Origin: Turnera subulata
Lineage: Eukaryota; Streptophyta; Magnoliopsida; Malpighiales; Passifloraceae
DNA: 64,000 nt
NCBI GenBank assembly: GCA_028386065.3
Contig: JAKUCV010006754.1
Span: 31,460-95,459 of the forward strand
Direction of reading: 5' to 3'
A program made the translations under genes and the position numbers. The notes under the pieces are model-generated. The model did not search any database, was not told the origin of the DNA, and worked only from the letters and a program-made list of their open reading frames with translations. Positions 23,522-35,486 of the stretch are shown here, in pieces (the stretch's first letter is position 1; each line of letters begins with the position of its first letter).

Positions 23522-23700
23522 TTTTTTTGGTTACAAAGAGTGTCTTATGCGAACTAAGTTACAGCATGACTGAGAAAGCTACAATCCACATGCAAACTGG
23601 GTAAAATATGCCTTGGTGCCATCTGTAGAAACTGAATATCTCCTTCATCCGCAAGTGCCATTTTCGCCAAAGCATCAGCCACTAAATTAGGTGTATTTTA
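23522..23700 (-). pseudogene. LINE RNase H tail fragment, antisense
   Basis: On the minus strand the sequence reads NLVADALAKMALADEGD, then IQFLQMAPRHILPSL, then a stop, a short 3' part and a run AACCAAAAAAA ending near 23522. ADALAKMAL is the last catalytic block of the LINE RNase H domain. Only about 45 codons are left and the upstream part is not recognisable. Confidence 0.6.
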
Positions 23701-24005
23701 GTCCTCCGGGCTCCAGCATTGGTAACTAACCGAGTGTTTTTCTTAGCAGATAAATTCCACAGCTCAACCAAAAAAAAAAAAAAAGATTACACTAACATAA
23801 GTACATAATAAAGCACTGAAGAAAACAAATAGAAGCCTGCATGTGTTTTCCCCAAGGTCAAGATGTGTGGAACGCTGCATATCATATGAGGATTGATTTT
23901 TACATGACAATCATGATTTAGAGTCGGATATACATGCACTTAAGTGATAGTAACAAGAAGCATGAATTATCTTGATATTTTAATGGTAGATATCCTGTTA
24001 TTGAT

Positions 24006-24130
24006 TTTTTTTTTTTCAGACATCAGAACCAGTACTTTCATTGACTGAAAGGAGTGGGTATCCCTCTGCAAAACATTACAAGAACAATTTTCCAGGGACT
24101 GGGAAACGAAGCTCACCTGAACCATGAAGC
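24006..24130 (-). repeat. Possible LINE 3' end (poly-A, antisense)
   Basis: In minus-strand sense the block ends ...CAGTCAATGAAAGTACTGG...GTCTGA followed by A13. 'Ttnagttaatgaaa' close to a poly(A) is common at plant LINE 3' ends, but no coding part is attached, so this is weakly supported. Confidence 0.3.
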
Positions 24131-25264
24131 CTATGTAAGTAACCCTGCAAATTTAGTTGTATAATGAATCTGCAACACTATTGGCTAGTCGTAGTTGTGT
24201 TTGGGGCTGCGCCATTTTGCTCAATGGAGCAAAATCCAAGAAATTGGCCATCTTGGATCTTTGGGTCCAATGTTTGGTCAATTAAAAAACAACAAGATCA
24301 CTGGTCACACTTTTCATCAGGAAAAAGAAAAAAAAAAGAAAGAAAGAAAAATATCAATGACCATAGGCAGTTAGGCACGGAGATCAATTTAATTTTTTTT
24401 TTTTTGTTGATCGCAGTCCAGAGCATTTGTAGATAAATAATCTAACGGAAGAGTGAAGACCAAACACATTGCATCAGCTGAAAGTAAGAAACCAAAAGAC
24501 CAACTCGGAAGTCTTTATCATCCTTTTTCTATTAAAAAAAAGTCTTTTACCACTTGACAATTAATCCTATAAAAATTTTCGTCCAAAATTAGGTTTATGA
24601 AACATTTTGTGAAAAATGATTTGAGATTATATATAACGTGCTCGTTAATGAAAAAAAGATAATCGAATAGAAAAAAAAAAAATAAACCAACCTTTTGAGG
24701 GTCTCTCCTCTGTAAATAATACACTTTTTATTCGGAAAAAAAAAAGTGGAACTTCTCTAGCAGTTGCACATTTCAGTTTCCGACATTTACCAAACAACCA
24801 GTTCCAGTTCCAGGGGAGAAAAGAAGAAAAGGAGTAAAAAAAAGAGTGACATTTACGGATTTGCCACGGTACCCTGGGCTTCACTTACTGGTTAATTTGT
24901 TGGACAAAAAAAATAGCCCTAGCTCGCTAGAAACCTCTTTGTCAGCAGCTAAAAACCCCCAAGTCTTGGCCGTCCGTTGATCGCTTCCCCAGAACCCGAC
25001 GGGTCCTCAGGTATCCTTTGCTCTCTCTTTGGCGCCTTCCTCTGTCATTCTCTTATTTGATAAAGCGTGAAATGAGTAGGTCTATGTGTTTGATTAGCTG
25101 CGATTTTTTATTTGTTCATTCTCTTTTGGCCCTAAAGTTTGGTTCTTTGTGATTTCCATGTCAGATTTTTGAAATCTCTCCAATTGGGTACCTCTAGCTT
25201 CTGCTCAGTGTTGTTTTGACATTTCGTGTAAAGGTTTTTGTGGGTTTAGAGATATACCTGGGAA
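24131..25264. other. Intergenic, promoter side of the PPR gene
   Basis: AT-rich with A-homopolymers. The stretch from about 24930 to 25264 probably holds promoter and leader of the PPR gene. No other gene supported. Confidence 0.35.
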
Positions 25265-28200
25265 ATGAATTTGAAGCGGTTAGTTAACAGGCAAACGATA
25301 AACTGCTTATCAAGATTCAATGGAAGGTTACTTTCTCAATGCCCGGATAATTTTTGTAGAGATTTTTCATCCATTGCTACCCTAAACCATCATTCTGATT
25401 GTTCTCCAAGTTGCCATGGCTATACTATGCTCCAAGACTCGAAATGCGCGAGACCTGCTTCGGTGTTCAGGAGATATGTCCATTCTAGTCAGCAGACGAG
25501 GATGAGTCAATTGAGCGTGGGCTTGAACACCAGCTTTGAGGATTCTGAGGAGGAGGATGGACCAATGGATGAGTTCCTGTCGCGGTTTGTTTGGATTATG
25601 CGAGGGAAGCTAACCGAAGTTTACCCGGATTATGATAAGCAGTCAATTGATGGTATGCTTTTGATTATTGTTACCAAAGTTGTGGAGGAGATGGAAAAGG
25701 GTGGCCTTGAGCAGGTTCACAGTGCTGCCGTGGCTTCCAACTCGGTGGAGTTCAGTCTGGATTTGTGGACAACGGTGTGGGAAGTGAGTAATTCGGTTTT
25801 GGTGGACATGGAAAATGAAAGGAAGAAGGAGAAGATGAAAAGGTTTTTGCAACACGAGGATGTAGCTGAAATGTGTAGGTTTGCTGGTGAAATTGGAATC
25901 AGCGGGGACTTGCTAAGAGAGCTGAGGTTCAAATGGGCTCGTGACAAGATGGAGGAGACTGACTACCGTGAGAGTTTGGACAGCCTCAGAGAAGAAGTAA
26001 AGGCTTTCGAGAAAGAAGAAGCCGAGGGAAAGAGGCCTCAAGCTGTGCCTGAGGGGGCTGTTATGTCTGAGGAGAAACAGAAAGTTGTTTCTCTGCCTAA
26101 GAGACATGGGAAGATTAAGTACAAGATTTATGGACTCGATCTTTCTGATCCAAAGTGGTCTGTAGTGGCCGATAAAATCTCTGAGACGGGAGAGTTGATG
26201 TGGCCTGAGGACCCTAAACCTATATCTGGTAAATGCAAACTGGTCACTGAAAAAATACTCTCATTGAAAGAAGATGACGACCCTTCTCCACTCCTAGCTG
26301 AATGGGCTGAACTTCTGCAACCTGCCAGGGTTGATTGGATCTCATTGCTTAATCAGTTGAAAGAACGGAGTAGTCATTTTCACCTTAAGGTAATATCATT
26401 CATTTGTTTCTTATATTGTTTGGGGATGGTTGACTATTTCTTTGACTCTGTTGGATATGCTAGCTAAATGGATACAAAATCTCTAATTTTTTTTCTCTTT
26501 TCTATCCTGCCTTTTGGAGTTTGAAATATATAAAACATTTGAAATGTATAACAGATGAAGTCACACGATATATTCTGATAATTTATACCAGCTGGGTGAT
26601 ATTTCTGGCTATATCTGGAATCCCAATTTTACTATGTTCTGCTTTGTTTAGTTTTTCCAATTTCTTATCTCTCCAAAATCATTTTTTTAATTTGAGTTTA
26701 AACTCTTCTGCTTTCCCTTTAAAGTTACCTTTGTATATTTTTTCAAATATCATGCACTTGATGCCAGTGCCATCTCAATTCCATTTGTCTTGAACAATGA
26801 AAGTTTATGATATTCTTTGAATAGGCATTGTGTATGCATTGGTTTGAATTGAGCATGCTCTTGTTTATAGTAATTTAGGATGTCAGCAGCTAGGGTACTA
26901 CACCCAACTTTTTCTTTAGGATTTCCCTTTGACAGTTCTCTGAAATCCTCATTTTGTTATCTGTGTGGGGCTTGAACTTTGAATAGGCATTGTGTATGCA
27001 TTGGTTTGAATTGAGCATGCTCTTCTTTATAGTAATTTAGGATGTCAGCGGCTAGGGTACTACACCCAACTTTTTCTTTAGCATTTCCCTTTGACAGTTC
27101 TCTGAAATCCTCATTTTGTTATCTGTGTGGGGCTTGAACTTTGAATAGGCATTGTGTATGCATTGGTTTGAATTGAGCATGCTCTTCTTTATAGTAATTT
27201 AGGATGTCAGCAGCTAGGGTACTACACCCAACTTTTTCTTTAGCATTTCCCTTTGACAGTTCTCTGAAATCCTCATTTTGTTATCTATGTGGGGCTTGTT
27301 CAAGTATTGACGCAGGGTACTAACTAGGATGACAGTAGTTTGGGTATTAGCTTGCTGTTTTTTTCTCCTCTGTTTTCTTTTTCCTTTTTTTACACACAAT
27401 TGCCTTTTCCAAGTTTCACTTGAGTATGAGTACGATATATACTGTCTAACATTTTAGTTCACATAATCAGAATAAAATAATTAAAAAAATGCTTGTGATG
27501 AGAATATGACGAAAGTTGTATACCATGGCTGTATTTGTACTGAAGACATTAAGTTGCATACTATATAATCATATATCCAGCAACCCTGGCTATGTAGCTG
27601 TTTTTACCAAGCCATTTGGCGTATCTGCCTGAGTTGTGTCTTCTTTTCCTTTGTCTCTTGTTGGTTTAAGAACAATCTTTATGCCTTTAGACTACAAACA
27701 TTTTAGTATTGACTTGGCTCCACTTATTTGTTCTATCCGTAAACAAAAATTGCTGATTTTGGCAAATATGTCGTAAAAACATCTCCCAAATGGTCTTGAT
27801 AGATTGGTTTTGATTAATTGGTTTTTTAGGTAGCTGAACAGTTGCTGACTGAAAAATCTTTCCAAGCAAACATGCGTGACTATGCCCTGATTGTCGATGC
27901 ATATGCCAAAGAAAACCGCATAGAAGAGGCTGAGAGAATTATTACGAAGATGACTGAAAATGGTTTTCAACCTGATATCTTAACAACCACAGTTTTGGTG
28001 CACATGTACAGCAAGGCAGGCAATATTGATGGTGCTAAAGAAGCTTTTGAGAGGTTAAAAAGCTATGGTTTCCAGCCAGATGTGAAAGTGTACGACTCAA
28101 TGATCATGGCATATGTAAATGCTCACCAACCTAGGGCTGGCGAGTCATTGATGAGAGAGATGGAGGCAAGAGACATAAAGCCTACAGAAGAGATTTACAT

Positions 28201-28897
28201 GGCATTGCTGAGGTCATTTGCCGAGTTTGGTGATGTTGGTGGAGCTAGTCGAATTGCAACCACCATGCAGTTTGCAGGAATTGAGCCTAGTTCAGAATCT
28301 TGCTCATTGCTTATTGAGGCATATGGGAAAGCTGATAATCCTGATCAAGCAATGAGTCATTTTGATTATATGCTTAAAGCTGGACTCAGGCCTGATGACA
28401 GGTGCACGGCCAATATGATTGCAGCTTATGAGAAGAAGAATTTATTGGACAAGGCTTTGGAACTTTTGTTGCGGCTTGAGAAAATTGGATACGAGACTGG
28501 ACCTGCCACTTATACTGTTCTTCTTAAGTGGTTCTGTAAATTGCAGCTGTTTGATGAGGCTGAGCAGCTATTAGAGAAGATTGCTGAGCAGGGTGAGACT
28601 TCATCTCTCGATTTCCAAGTGAGCCGTTGTGTTTTATATGCATCCTCCGGGGTTGAGAAGGAGGCTCTTCAAGCTCTGGGGGTGTTGGAGACTAAGAAAG
28701 AGCAATTGAAGCCTGAAGATTTTGAGAGCATTATAAATGCACTTATTAGTGGAGGATTTCTTCAGGACGCTAAAAGGATACAGGGAATCATGGAGTCCCA
28801 GGGCTTTGCCATATCAAACAGGCTTCAGATGACATTCTTGGCATCTGGTTCTCGAGCTCTGGGTGGCAGGACCAGCTTCAATAAACTTCGGTTGTAG
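25265..28897 (+). CDS. Mitochondrial pentatricopeptide repeat protein, NFD5-like, two exons
   Basis: Exon 1 is 25265-26389 and exon 2 is 27830-28897, joined in phase 0 across a 1440-bp intron (CTTAAG|GTAATA, TTTTTTAG|GTAGCT), giving 730 residues. The first about 40 residues are basic and Ser/Arg-rich (MNLKRLVNRQTINCLSRF), a plausible mitochondrial presequence. Residues about 95-375 are a non-PPR region with a conserved block HGKIKYKIYGLDLSDPKW and EWAELLQPARVDW. The C-terminal half carries about six to seven P-type PPR repeats (for example YALIVDAYAKENRIEEAERIITKMTENGFQPD), which bind RNA. The layout matches what I recall of Arabidopsis NFD5 (At1g19520), reported as a mitoribosome-associated PPR protein; that assignment is from memory. 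The intron carries a 162-bp triplication. No DYW or E domain is present. Confidence 0.88.
26817..27298. repeat. 162-bp tandem repeat, three copies, inside the PPR intron
   Basis: Copies begin at 26817, 26979 and 27141 with ttgaataggcattgtg; the period is 162 bp both times. The copies differ at only a few positions by eye (for example cagcagct/cagcggct, tctgtgtgg/tctatgtgg), so the amplification is young. The third copy ends at ggggcttg, about 27298. Confidence 0.9.
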
Positions 28898-29621
28898 TTA
28901 CTCCCAACCCTGTTGGTGCTTGTAAGATGGTGAAGACTCTTGTCTGGGTAGACGTTTTGTTGCTTAAACACCTGCTGACCAGAAGGATCTAATCAGTAAT
29001 GGGGTGAAAATCAACCTCATCAATGTATTTTGTCTCAACCAAATAGGACTTTTCTTTGGTCACAGCGCCCTCGTTACTCTAATGCGACTGCAAGAACCCC
29101 TTTTATAGTTAGCATCAGTTTTGTAATAATTATGTGGGGAGATAGGCTGCCCGGATCCCAATTAGTAAAATTGTTTTGCCTTCTTTTCGTTTTCCATCGT
29201 TTTGCTTTTGTTTTCGGTTTCCAGTAAAGCATTAGAATACACGTGAGATGGATGGGCTATTCATGCATCCTGTACGCATATTTGCACTTGAATAGATATA
29301 AGTCGTGTGTTTGCTGTTATTCATGCACCTTGTCTTTGTGTTTTCTAGTGCGGGCACAGTAGAGGCTAGACGCAAGTCATTACGACAGGGGTTCCCAGCC
29401 TTAAATTGTCAAAAAGGTTCATGCAAACTGCTTATTGTTGATAAGATCATAACTCGAGTCCAGTATTTGGCTACTGTCCTTTGAGAGTCATTATGTTTCT
29501 CTTAGCATGGTCCATTTGGATTTTAAAGTGCTAGAGTAAAACTCAAGAAGAATACAGGCAGATTTTGAAATTGAAGGCATGTTATCATCCATTAAAGCAG
29601 TATCTGTAGACTATTTGCTCT
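28898..29621. other. Convergent 3' flanks of the PPR and CBS genes
   Basis: Holds the 3' UTR of the plus-strand PPR gene and, at its right end, that of the minus-strand CBS gene. No further gene or element recognised. Confidence 0.4.
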
Positions 29622-30678
29622 TTAAAAGTAGTCTCCTTTAATGAACCCATTCAGCCGCTTCAGTTCCTCATTTTGCTGCTCTACCACTGCTCGAACTACG
29701 TCCTTAATAGAAATCATGCCCACTATCTTTCCATCTATCACAGGTGCATGCCTTATCTGATGATCTGCGGGAATCAAATGGCCATTGTTAGTTCCTCTTT
29801 CCTGCTATTGTTCCTGATCCTCCAGGAGTAAATTTCACACTCCAAGCAAGTTAAACTGAAGAAAAGACAATAGTTTACGTGATCAGCACCTGTCATAAGC
29901 TGCATCGCTTTTAGAATGTTTGTGTCAGATGTGACTGTTATTAACCTGTTCTGTTAGGACAAAGAAAGAACAAGAAAAGGAGTCTTTAGATAGAAGCATG
30001 GGTTTTGCAGACGGCAAAAGGACAAGTTAGGCAAGAATTTAACCTCATCGGTCATGATTTCACCAACTTTAGTGTATTTAGAGGATCTACCCGGGGCAAT
30101 TATCTTCGTCATATAGTCTGCATGGTAAAAATTCACTCTATTGCATCATATAGAAAATTAGATGACAGAATTACACAGTTTATGCATTTAGGCGCCATGT
30201 GAGCTTAGTATTTTGGAAAGTAAATATCTAAACACATTACCTCTTTCCGTGATGATTCCTGCAACGTACTGTTGCTCTCCAGGCTTCAAAACTACCAGAG
30301 AACCTATATTATTCTTAGCCATCTGCAGTTTAACATTTTGACAAGGATCAAAACATAGATGGTATGGGGGTATGATACAATAGATACTTTTGGAAGTTCT
30401 GAGAAACCTACATTCTTGATGGCATCATCGACTGTGTCATTTGTCTGGCACCAAAGCCAAGACCCGGTTTTTTCTTCACCCTTTGACATCAGAACATCTG
30501 CCACTGTTACATTTTCAAGTCCCTTCTCTTGCATGGCAGGAGAGGAAGAGGCGGATCCAGAACTGGTAGATGTATTTATTATCCTCTGCTCAGCTGCATC
30601 TCTCCCACTAGTATGCTTTAGAACTGCAACAGTTAGTGTTTCCTGACATGATCTTACTCCTCGGACAATTCCTTGCAT
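29622..30678 (-). CDS. CBSX3: Two-CBS-domain protein, CBSX3 type, five coding exons
   Basis: Coding exons are 30678-30412, 30322-30241, 30117-30044, 29950-29890 and 29764-29622. All junctions are GT-AG and all phases fit, giving 208 residues. The N-terminus starts MQGIVRGVRSCQETLTVAV, a basic presequence-like stretch. Then come VADVLMSKG and SWLWCQTNDTVDDAIK, NNIGSLVVLKPGEQQYVAG and IITERDYMTKIIAPGRSS (first CBS domain), and VGEIMTDENRLITVTSDT, HQIRHAPVIDGKIVGMISI and KDVVRAVVEQQNEELKRL (second). This follows Arabidopsis CBSX3, a mitochondrial protein reported to regulate the thioredoxin-o2 redox system through adenosine-nucleotide binding. Length is close to the 206 residues of that protein. 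It is convergent with the PPR gene and divergent from the gene at 31737. A further non-coding 5' exon is possible. Confidence 0.92.
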
Positions 30679-31736
30679 TTCAGCTGTCCTTAGAAAAGTA
30701 CCTGATACGAATTTTATGAGACTCTTTGCTCATTCATTAGTGCACATTAATATATCTCGTACTGATCTAAGTCCGTTTTCATATGTTTTGTAGATCCTAA
30801 TCTATTGACGTAAATACATGAAACGCTATCAGATATCATGCTTACAAATGAATTTTTAACTTGGGAATCAACGTACCTTGAAGAGAGATTAGAGCCTGAA
30901 ATGACTAGAAGCACCTGTGTTTCTGAAGATTTAAATCCAATCTTATAGGTCACATTTTGAAGTTGGAAGACATAAAACGATAGTTGCCTTGCAACTCTTA
31001 CATCGTGATTGTGCCAAAAGATTCTTTTCGTGGATTACCTTATGGAGAATGGAATATTTTACTCGAAATTTAGCCTTGCTTAGCACGTTGCTTCTCTATT
31101 GGTATGGCGTTCAAAGCTGGCAACCTGCGAGTCCTCGTGCATTTTGAAGAATTTTTACCCTGCAGGTGGCAAGTATGTGTACACTGTCACCCCGTGAATT
31201 GCATACTATAGGAGTAAATTGTGGTTTCTGATCTGAAGCCAGTGAATAATCAAATATTGATTGAATCCTTTTGTTTTTGGAAACCTTTAATTGATTGCTA
31301 TTAGTTTAATCTAGGCAAGCTAGCATGGATCACGTTGATGGAGTTGTGTCTTTTCGCTACAAGCAGAGATTCGGGAAAGCATAAACTTGGGATACTTTAG
31401 GAGAAAAGCAATAGATACCGTCTTTCCTGAACGGAAAAAAGGACACGAACATCATGCCAAGGTAGAAGCTTAAGGTTGAACACGAGAGATGCTAGACCTG
31501 ACCTCCAAGGAAAATTTGTCAGAATCCGGATCTTTACACGGTAAAGATTTCTCCTTTTGGGGTAAAGAAGCAAAAATAGATTGTGAATTTGAAGAAAAAA
31601 CAAACGTTGTACAAACTTCACTATCACGGCATTAAGAAGAAACATATTAATTCAAGTCTCTAGGCAGGAACTAAACATCCCATTTTTTGCAGCATTTACT
31701 ACTCGCTTTGCAACTCTAACAAGTCTCTCTTGAACC
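30679..31736. other. Shared upstream region of two divergent genes
   Basis: About 1.06 kb between the CBS gene (minus) and the proline-rich gene (plus). It must hold both promoters. No ORF with content, no repeat. Confidence 0.4.
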
Positions 31737-33293
31737 ATGGCAGGACAGTTTCGTTTTCGTCTCCCATGGCTAACAGCAGCCACTCCTGCTCCTCCTGCTC
31801 CTCGTCCATCAGCTGAGCCCCGACCACCTCCTCCTCCTACCACTGAAATTCAAGCCCCTTCCAGGCCAACCACAACCATTCCCATCCAGCGACCACCCTT
31901 TCGTCCAGCAGGAATAGCCCCCACGCAGCCCCCTCCTCCCCCACCCCAAGCACCACCACGAACTGAACCTAAGCCAGCATCACCACCTCGTCCAACGGCT
32001 CAAGCAGCTTCTTCAGTACCCTCATCACCATCTCGCGCAACAACTCGAACACGGGCTGCTTCTGTGCCGCCTTCACCATCTCGTGCAGCTACTGAATCCC
32101 AAGTTGCTCCTCAGCCTGCAACTTCACCAACTCGCGCAGCGACTAAACAGCCTGCAGCTTCACCATCTCTTGCAGCTCCACAATCTAGAGCTACATCTGT
32201 GCCACCATCTCCATCTCGCACCACTTCCCAGCCACGGGGAGGGGAGCAACCGGCTATGCAACCAAAATCTCCTCCTCGTTTGGCCACTCAAAGACCAGGT
32301 CAAACATTTGCACGGCCCTCCTCTCCAACCAGATTTGCTACTCAAGTCCAACAACCTACTCAACAAGAAGAAAGAAAAAACGAAGAAATCACATCTCATG
32401 CCGTCCCAAAATACCAAGCAGAGACAGGGTTGGAATCCGAGAGAAGAGTTGAGGACAAAAAACAAGGAAAAAGAGTGGTAGAAGAGCAGAGAAGAGAAGG
32501 AATAAAATCTCATGCTGAACAGAAGCAGCAAAAGGAAGATATTCTTGAGAAGAAGACGGAAGTTGGCTCTAGAGGGGAACAGATGAAAACAGTCAAGGCT
32601 AGGTATATGCCAAGTGAATCTCATCAAAAGCAAGGCATGTCCAATGGCGAAAAAGTTCCCCTGCACAAGGAAATCAAAGAAGATATTTCTAAGTTTGTCC
32701 ATAAGCTGGGAACAGGGTTCCCAAAACAGGCTATTGGTGACAAGCCACTAAGCGTTGTAACTATAGCTGGCGAGAATAGAGGAGCATCCATGCATCTAGC
32801 CCTAGGCACCGAATCTGCAAGAAAGGATGGGTCCATCCACATCCACAGGGGTTATAAAAGCAACCCAGATGAGAGCACAGAAGCAACCACTGATGGAGAA
32901 GGAAGCTCGAACAAAGATCCCTCAGTCACAGCAGACGAACCAGCACCAATGGCGTATATCAACAGTAACACACAAAGCGTCAACAACTCGGTTTTGTTCG
33001 AAAGCACAGTAACTGAAGGAAATCCGGGTGTTCACCTGAGTCTCTCGAATAATGTGGCAGAATCCTCCGACAAAGATGCTAAGACAGGGCCTCTTGATGC
33101 TCGCAAGGCAGAATTTAACATTACCCCTGCAGAGAAGCGTACCTATGAACCGACGGTAAGAAGACGATGCCTAAGAGGGCTTTTCTTGGAATCTAGCGAC
33201 TCAGACCCTGATAATCCTGAAAAGCCTAGGAGACATGGTTGTCGCTATGCTTGCAGGGAGATGAGTAAAGATAAAGACATAGGAATTCTGTGA
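31737..33293 (+). CDS. Proline-rich protein of unknown function
   Basis: 518 residues in one exon; the ATG has a good plant context (aaccATGGC). Residues about 15-210 are dominated by Pro, Ala, Ser and Thr with recurring SPxRAATxxxA units (SPSRATTRTRAA, SPSRAATESQVA, SPTRAATKQPAA, SPSLAAPQSRAT), so the region probably expanded by repeat duplication. Residues about 215-310 are Lys/Glu-rich, likely disordered or coiled. The C-terminus RRRCLRGLFLESSDSDPDNPEKPRRHGCRYAC is the most conserved-looking part and resembles the end of plant proteins annotated only as proline-rich or hypothetical. No signal peptide, so an extensin-like wall role is unlikely in spite of the composition. Function is not known to me. 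Confidence 0.72.
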   Translation: MAGQFRFRLPWLTAATPAPPAPRPSAEPRPPPPPTTEIQAPSRPTTTIPIQRPPFRPAGIAPTQPPPPPPQAPPRTEPKPASPPRPTAQAASSVPSSPSRATTRTRAASVPPSPSRAATESQVAPQPATSPTRAATKQPAASPSLAAPQSRATSVPPSPSRTTSQPRGGEQPAMQPKSPPRLATQRPGQTFARPSSPTRFATQVQQPTQQEERKNEEITSHAVPKYQAETGLESERRVEDKKQGKRVVEEQRREGIKSHAEQKQQKEDILEKKTEVGSRGEQMKTVKARYMPSESHQKQGMSNGEKVPLHKEIKEDISKFVHKLGTGFPKQAIGDKPLSVVTIAGENRGASMHLALGTESARKDGSIHIHRGYKSNPDESTEATTDGEGSSNKDPSVTADEPAPMAYINSNTQSVNNSVLFESTVTEGNPGVHLSLSNNVAESSDKDAKTGPLDARKAEFNITPAEKRTYEPTVRRRCLRGLFLESSDSDPDNPEKPRRHGCRYACREMSKDKDIGIL

Positions 33294-33778
33294 CCCAGGA
33301 AACAGCTATACTTCTAGCCATCTTCGACCAGACAAGCATAACTAGCGGAATATAGCAATAACAACAAATAATGAAATTTTAGAATAAGGATGAAATATCA
33401 TCCAGGGATTCATGATTTTATTTTGTAATGCTTTCGCATGTTATAATTAACAGAAATATTTTGTAACCTTTGGAAACTTGAAATCAAGGTTCCTCGTGGG
33501 AGGTTTTCTTATATACAATAAGATAAAGAGAATGTTTATGGAATGGTTACAAAATTGGCAAAGAAGTTTTCATATAAAGTCAAGAAGTTTTACATAAGAG
33601 TGGCTGTCGCTGAACTATCTTTCTGCAAATGGATAGACATTGCAACTCACATAGCACATGCGAACTACTGCTTCTACATAAAACTAATGGCAGCAGGAAA
33701 GATGACAACAGAGAAATATGAAAATTATGTGCTTCAGAAAAAATATATACAGCACAGATTCACGGAAGGCTTGGATGA
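33294..33778. other. 3' flank between convergent genes
   Basis: 3' UTR side of the proline-rich gene and distal 3' flank of the tubby-like gene. No additional gene supported. Confidence 0.4.
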
Positions 33779-33993
33779 ACATGGCCCAGCATGTCTCAAA
33801 AGAAGGTCATTTGCAAGCTGGTTTAGGGTCAAAGCTGCTCAAGCAGGTTGCAAAAGCTTGGAAAGGAGAGAGGGAAAGACTGGGAAGAACATGGCCCAGC
33901 ATATCACAAGAGAAGGTCATTCGCAAGCTGGTTTAGTATCAAAGCTACTCAAGCATATTGCAAAAGCTTGGAAGGCAGAGAGGGGGTATCGAT
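33779..33993 (-). repeat. 110-bp tandem duplication of the tubby-like gene's 3' coding end
   Basis: Copy A is 33779-33888 and copy B is 33889 to about 33993. Copy B contains the true end of the tubby-like gene (minus strand, [18 protein letters not shown], stop at 33917-33919). Copy A, downstream of the stop, reads FQAFATCLSSFDPKPACK then a stop at 33807-33809. Both copies share following 3' UTR sequence. Copy A is outside the gene's reading frame end and is probably not translated. Confidence 0.85.
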
Positions 33994-35486
33994 AATCCAT
34001 GGTGAAGATGTCTTTCCCTATCTTTCCAAATTGTAGAATTACTCTCTCTTGTTCCTCTGCAGAAACATTCTGGCCAGGCTCTACAGCTGCCACAAGCTGG
34101 AAATTCTTCACAGAAGCTACCGTAACACGACCTTTAAAATTCAAGCACCAACACTGCAGCTGCTCATGCCATCTAGGAGCCTTATTTTTCAAAACCAAGG
34201 GATCCTTTCTGCCACAAGTTAACTCTGCAGCCCCAGGAACACCAACTTCACTAAATGACGACTTTCCTTTTGAAGCAGATGATGGAGGCATCTCCTCCTG
34301 TTTGTATTTATTAAATTCCAGCGGGGTAGGCGCAGTTCCTCCTTCTTCAATTGCAGAGAAGGGGATCGAATGCATGGTGCACCGCATTCTCCTGGGCCCT
34401 CTCGTTCGTAGCACATTGAGCTCATAAGTTAAGGTAGCCACATTGTAATTTCCAGCCAGTACCTGCGGTGATACCTGGACGGAACGGATCTTTCGCTGTG
34501 GCTTACAATTGAGCTGCATAGAAGAGCTTGGAGGCTGACTGTCATAAATGGTGAACTTGGTTCCAACGAAATTAGACCTGTTCATAGCTCTCCAATCAAC
34601 CACGATACATATAAAGCCAAGAGTACCAAATACAAAGATAAAAAACTGTATATGACACAACCAAAGCGGTACCTTAATTTCCCAACATAGGCACTGCTTG
34701 TTTGACAGAAGTCAGTACCAACAAAAGATATCCTAAAATCCGTGCCCGTAGCCTTTCTAATCTTCTTTGCTGCCAGCAATAATTTACTCATATCACCTGA
34801 CAAAGCTGCAAATTTTAACACAAAGCTTCATATCAGGCAGCCGTCTTTTCAATGTAAAATTCTTTTCTTGCATTATAAACAACAAATTCCAGATGCACAA
34901 AGCAAACAAGAGACCATACAGAGAAATTTACCAGGGCTTAATCCAAGGAACAGTTGGTAAGTGGAAGTTGCCCTCTCCCTCTTGATAAAACACTGAATGG
35001 GAGCATCTCTCGGTCCCGGCTAAAAAACACATCACAAAATTAGCAGAAAGAAAAAAAATATGAGTTAACAAACGTAAGAACAGAATAATCCACCGGCCGC
35101 ACCTGCTTTAGCGAGATAGGGAACGTGATGCACCCGCACTCCTCCGGCGTCTTAACAATCTCTTTGGTGGTCTCTCTCCACGACTTGCAGACCGAAGCGC
35201 ACGCGACGACGTCCCTCCGTGCGGGCCACGCGGTCTCGCCGGCCTCCACCCGCTTGATTATGTCGTGGAGCAGCTCCGGCGGCAAATCCGCCCATCGGCT
35301 CCGCCCCTGCTCGGGCTCCGGCGACGAATCTCGGTCACCGCCGTCTACCTCGCCGGCGAACAACTCCCCTTCCGGGGCGATATGCGCCCCACGCGCACGC
35401 CCATGGGAGCGCGCCTTCCGCTGTAACCTGCTGACCGACTTGGCGCCGAAACCGTTCAGCTCACGGACAATGCTCTTGATCGACAT
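33917..35486 (-). CDS. Tubby-like F-box protein, four coding exons
   Basis: Coding exons are 35486-35103, 35019-34932, 34805-34673 and 34577-33917; GT-AG junctions and phases fit, giving 421 residues. The Met at 35486 is chosen over one 18 bp upstream because the family starts MS(L/I)KSIVREL. Residues about 62-112 are the F-box ([20 protein letters not shown], then [12 protein letters not shown]), which binds SKP1 in SCF ubiquitin ligases. Residues about 128-421 are the tubby domain ([121 protein letters not shown]) ending in the family signature [15 protein letters not shown]. Family knowledge: the tubby domain binds phosphoinositides and holds the protein at the plasma membrane. Residues 30-60 are Glu/Asp/Gly-rich. 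The gene is convergent with the one at 31737. Confidence 0.94.

Noticed and set aside
32083..32842. Frames of up to 180 residues on both strands within the proline-rich gene
   Set aside because: Open only because of the repetitive codon composition of the real frame.
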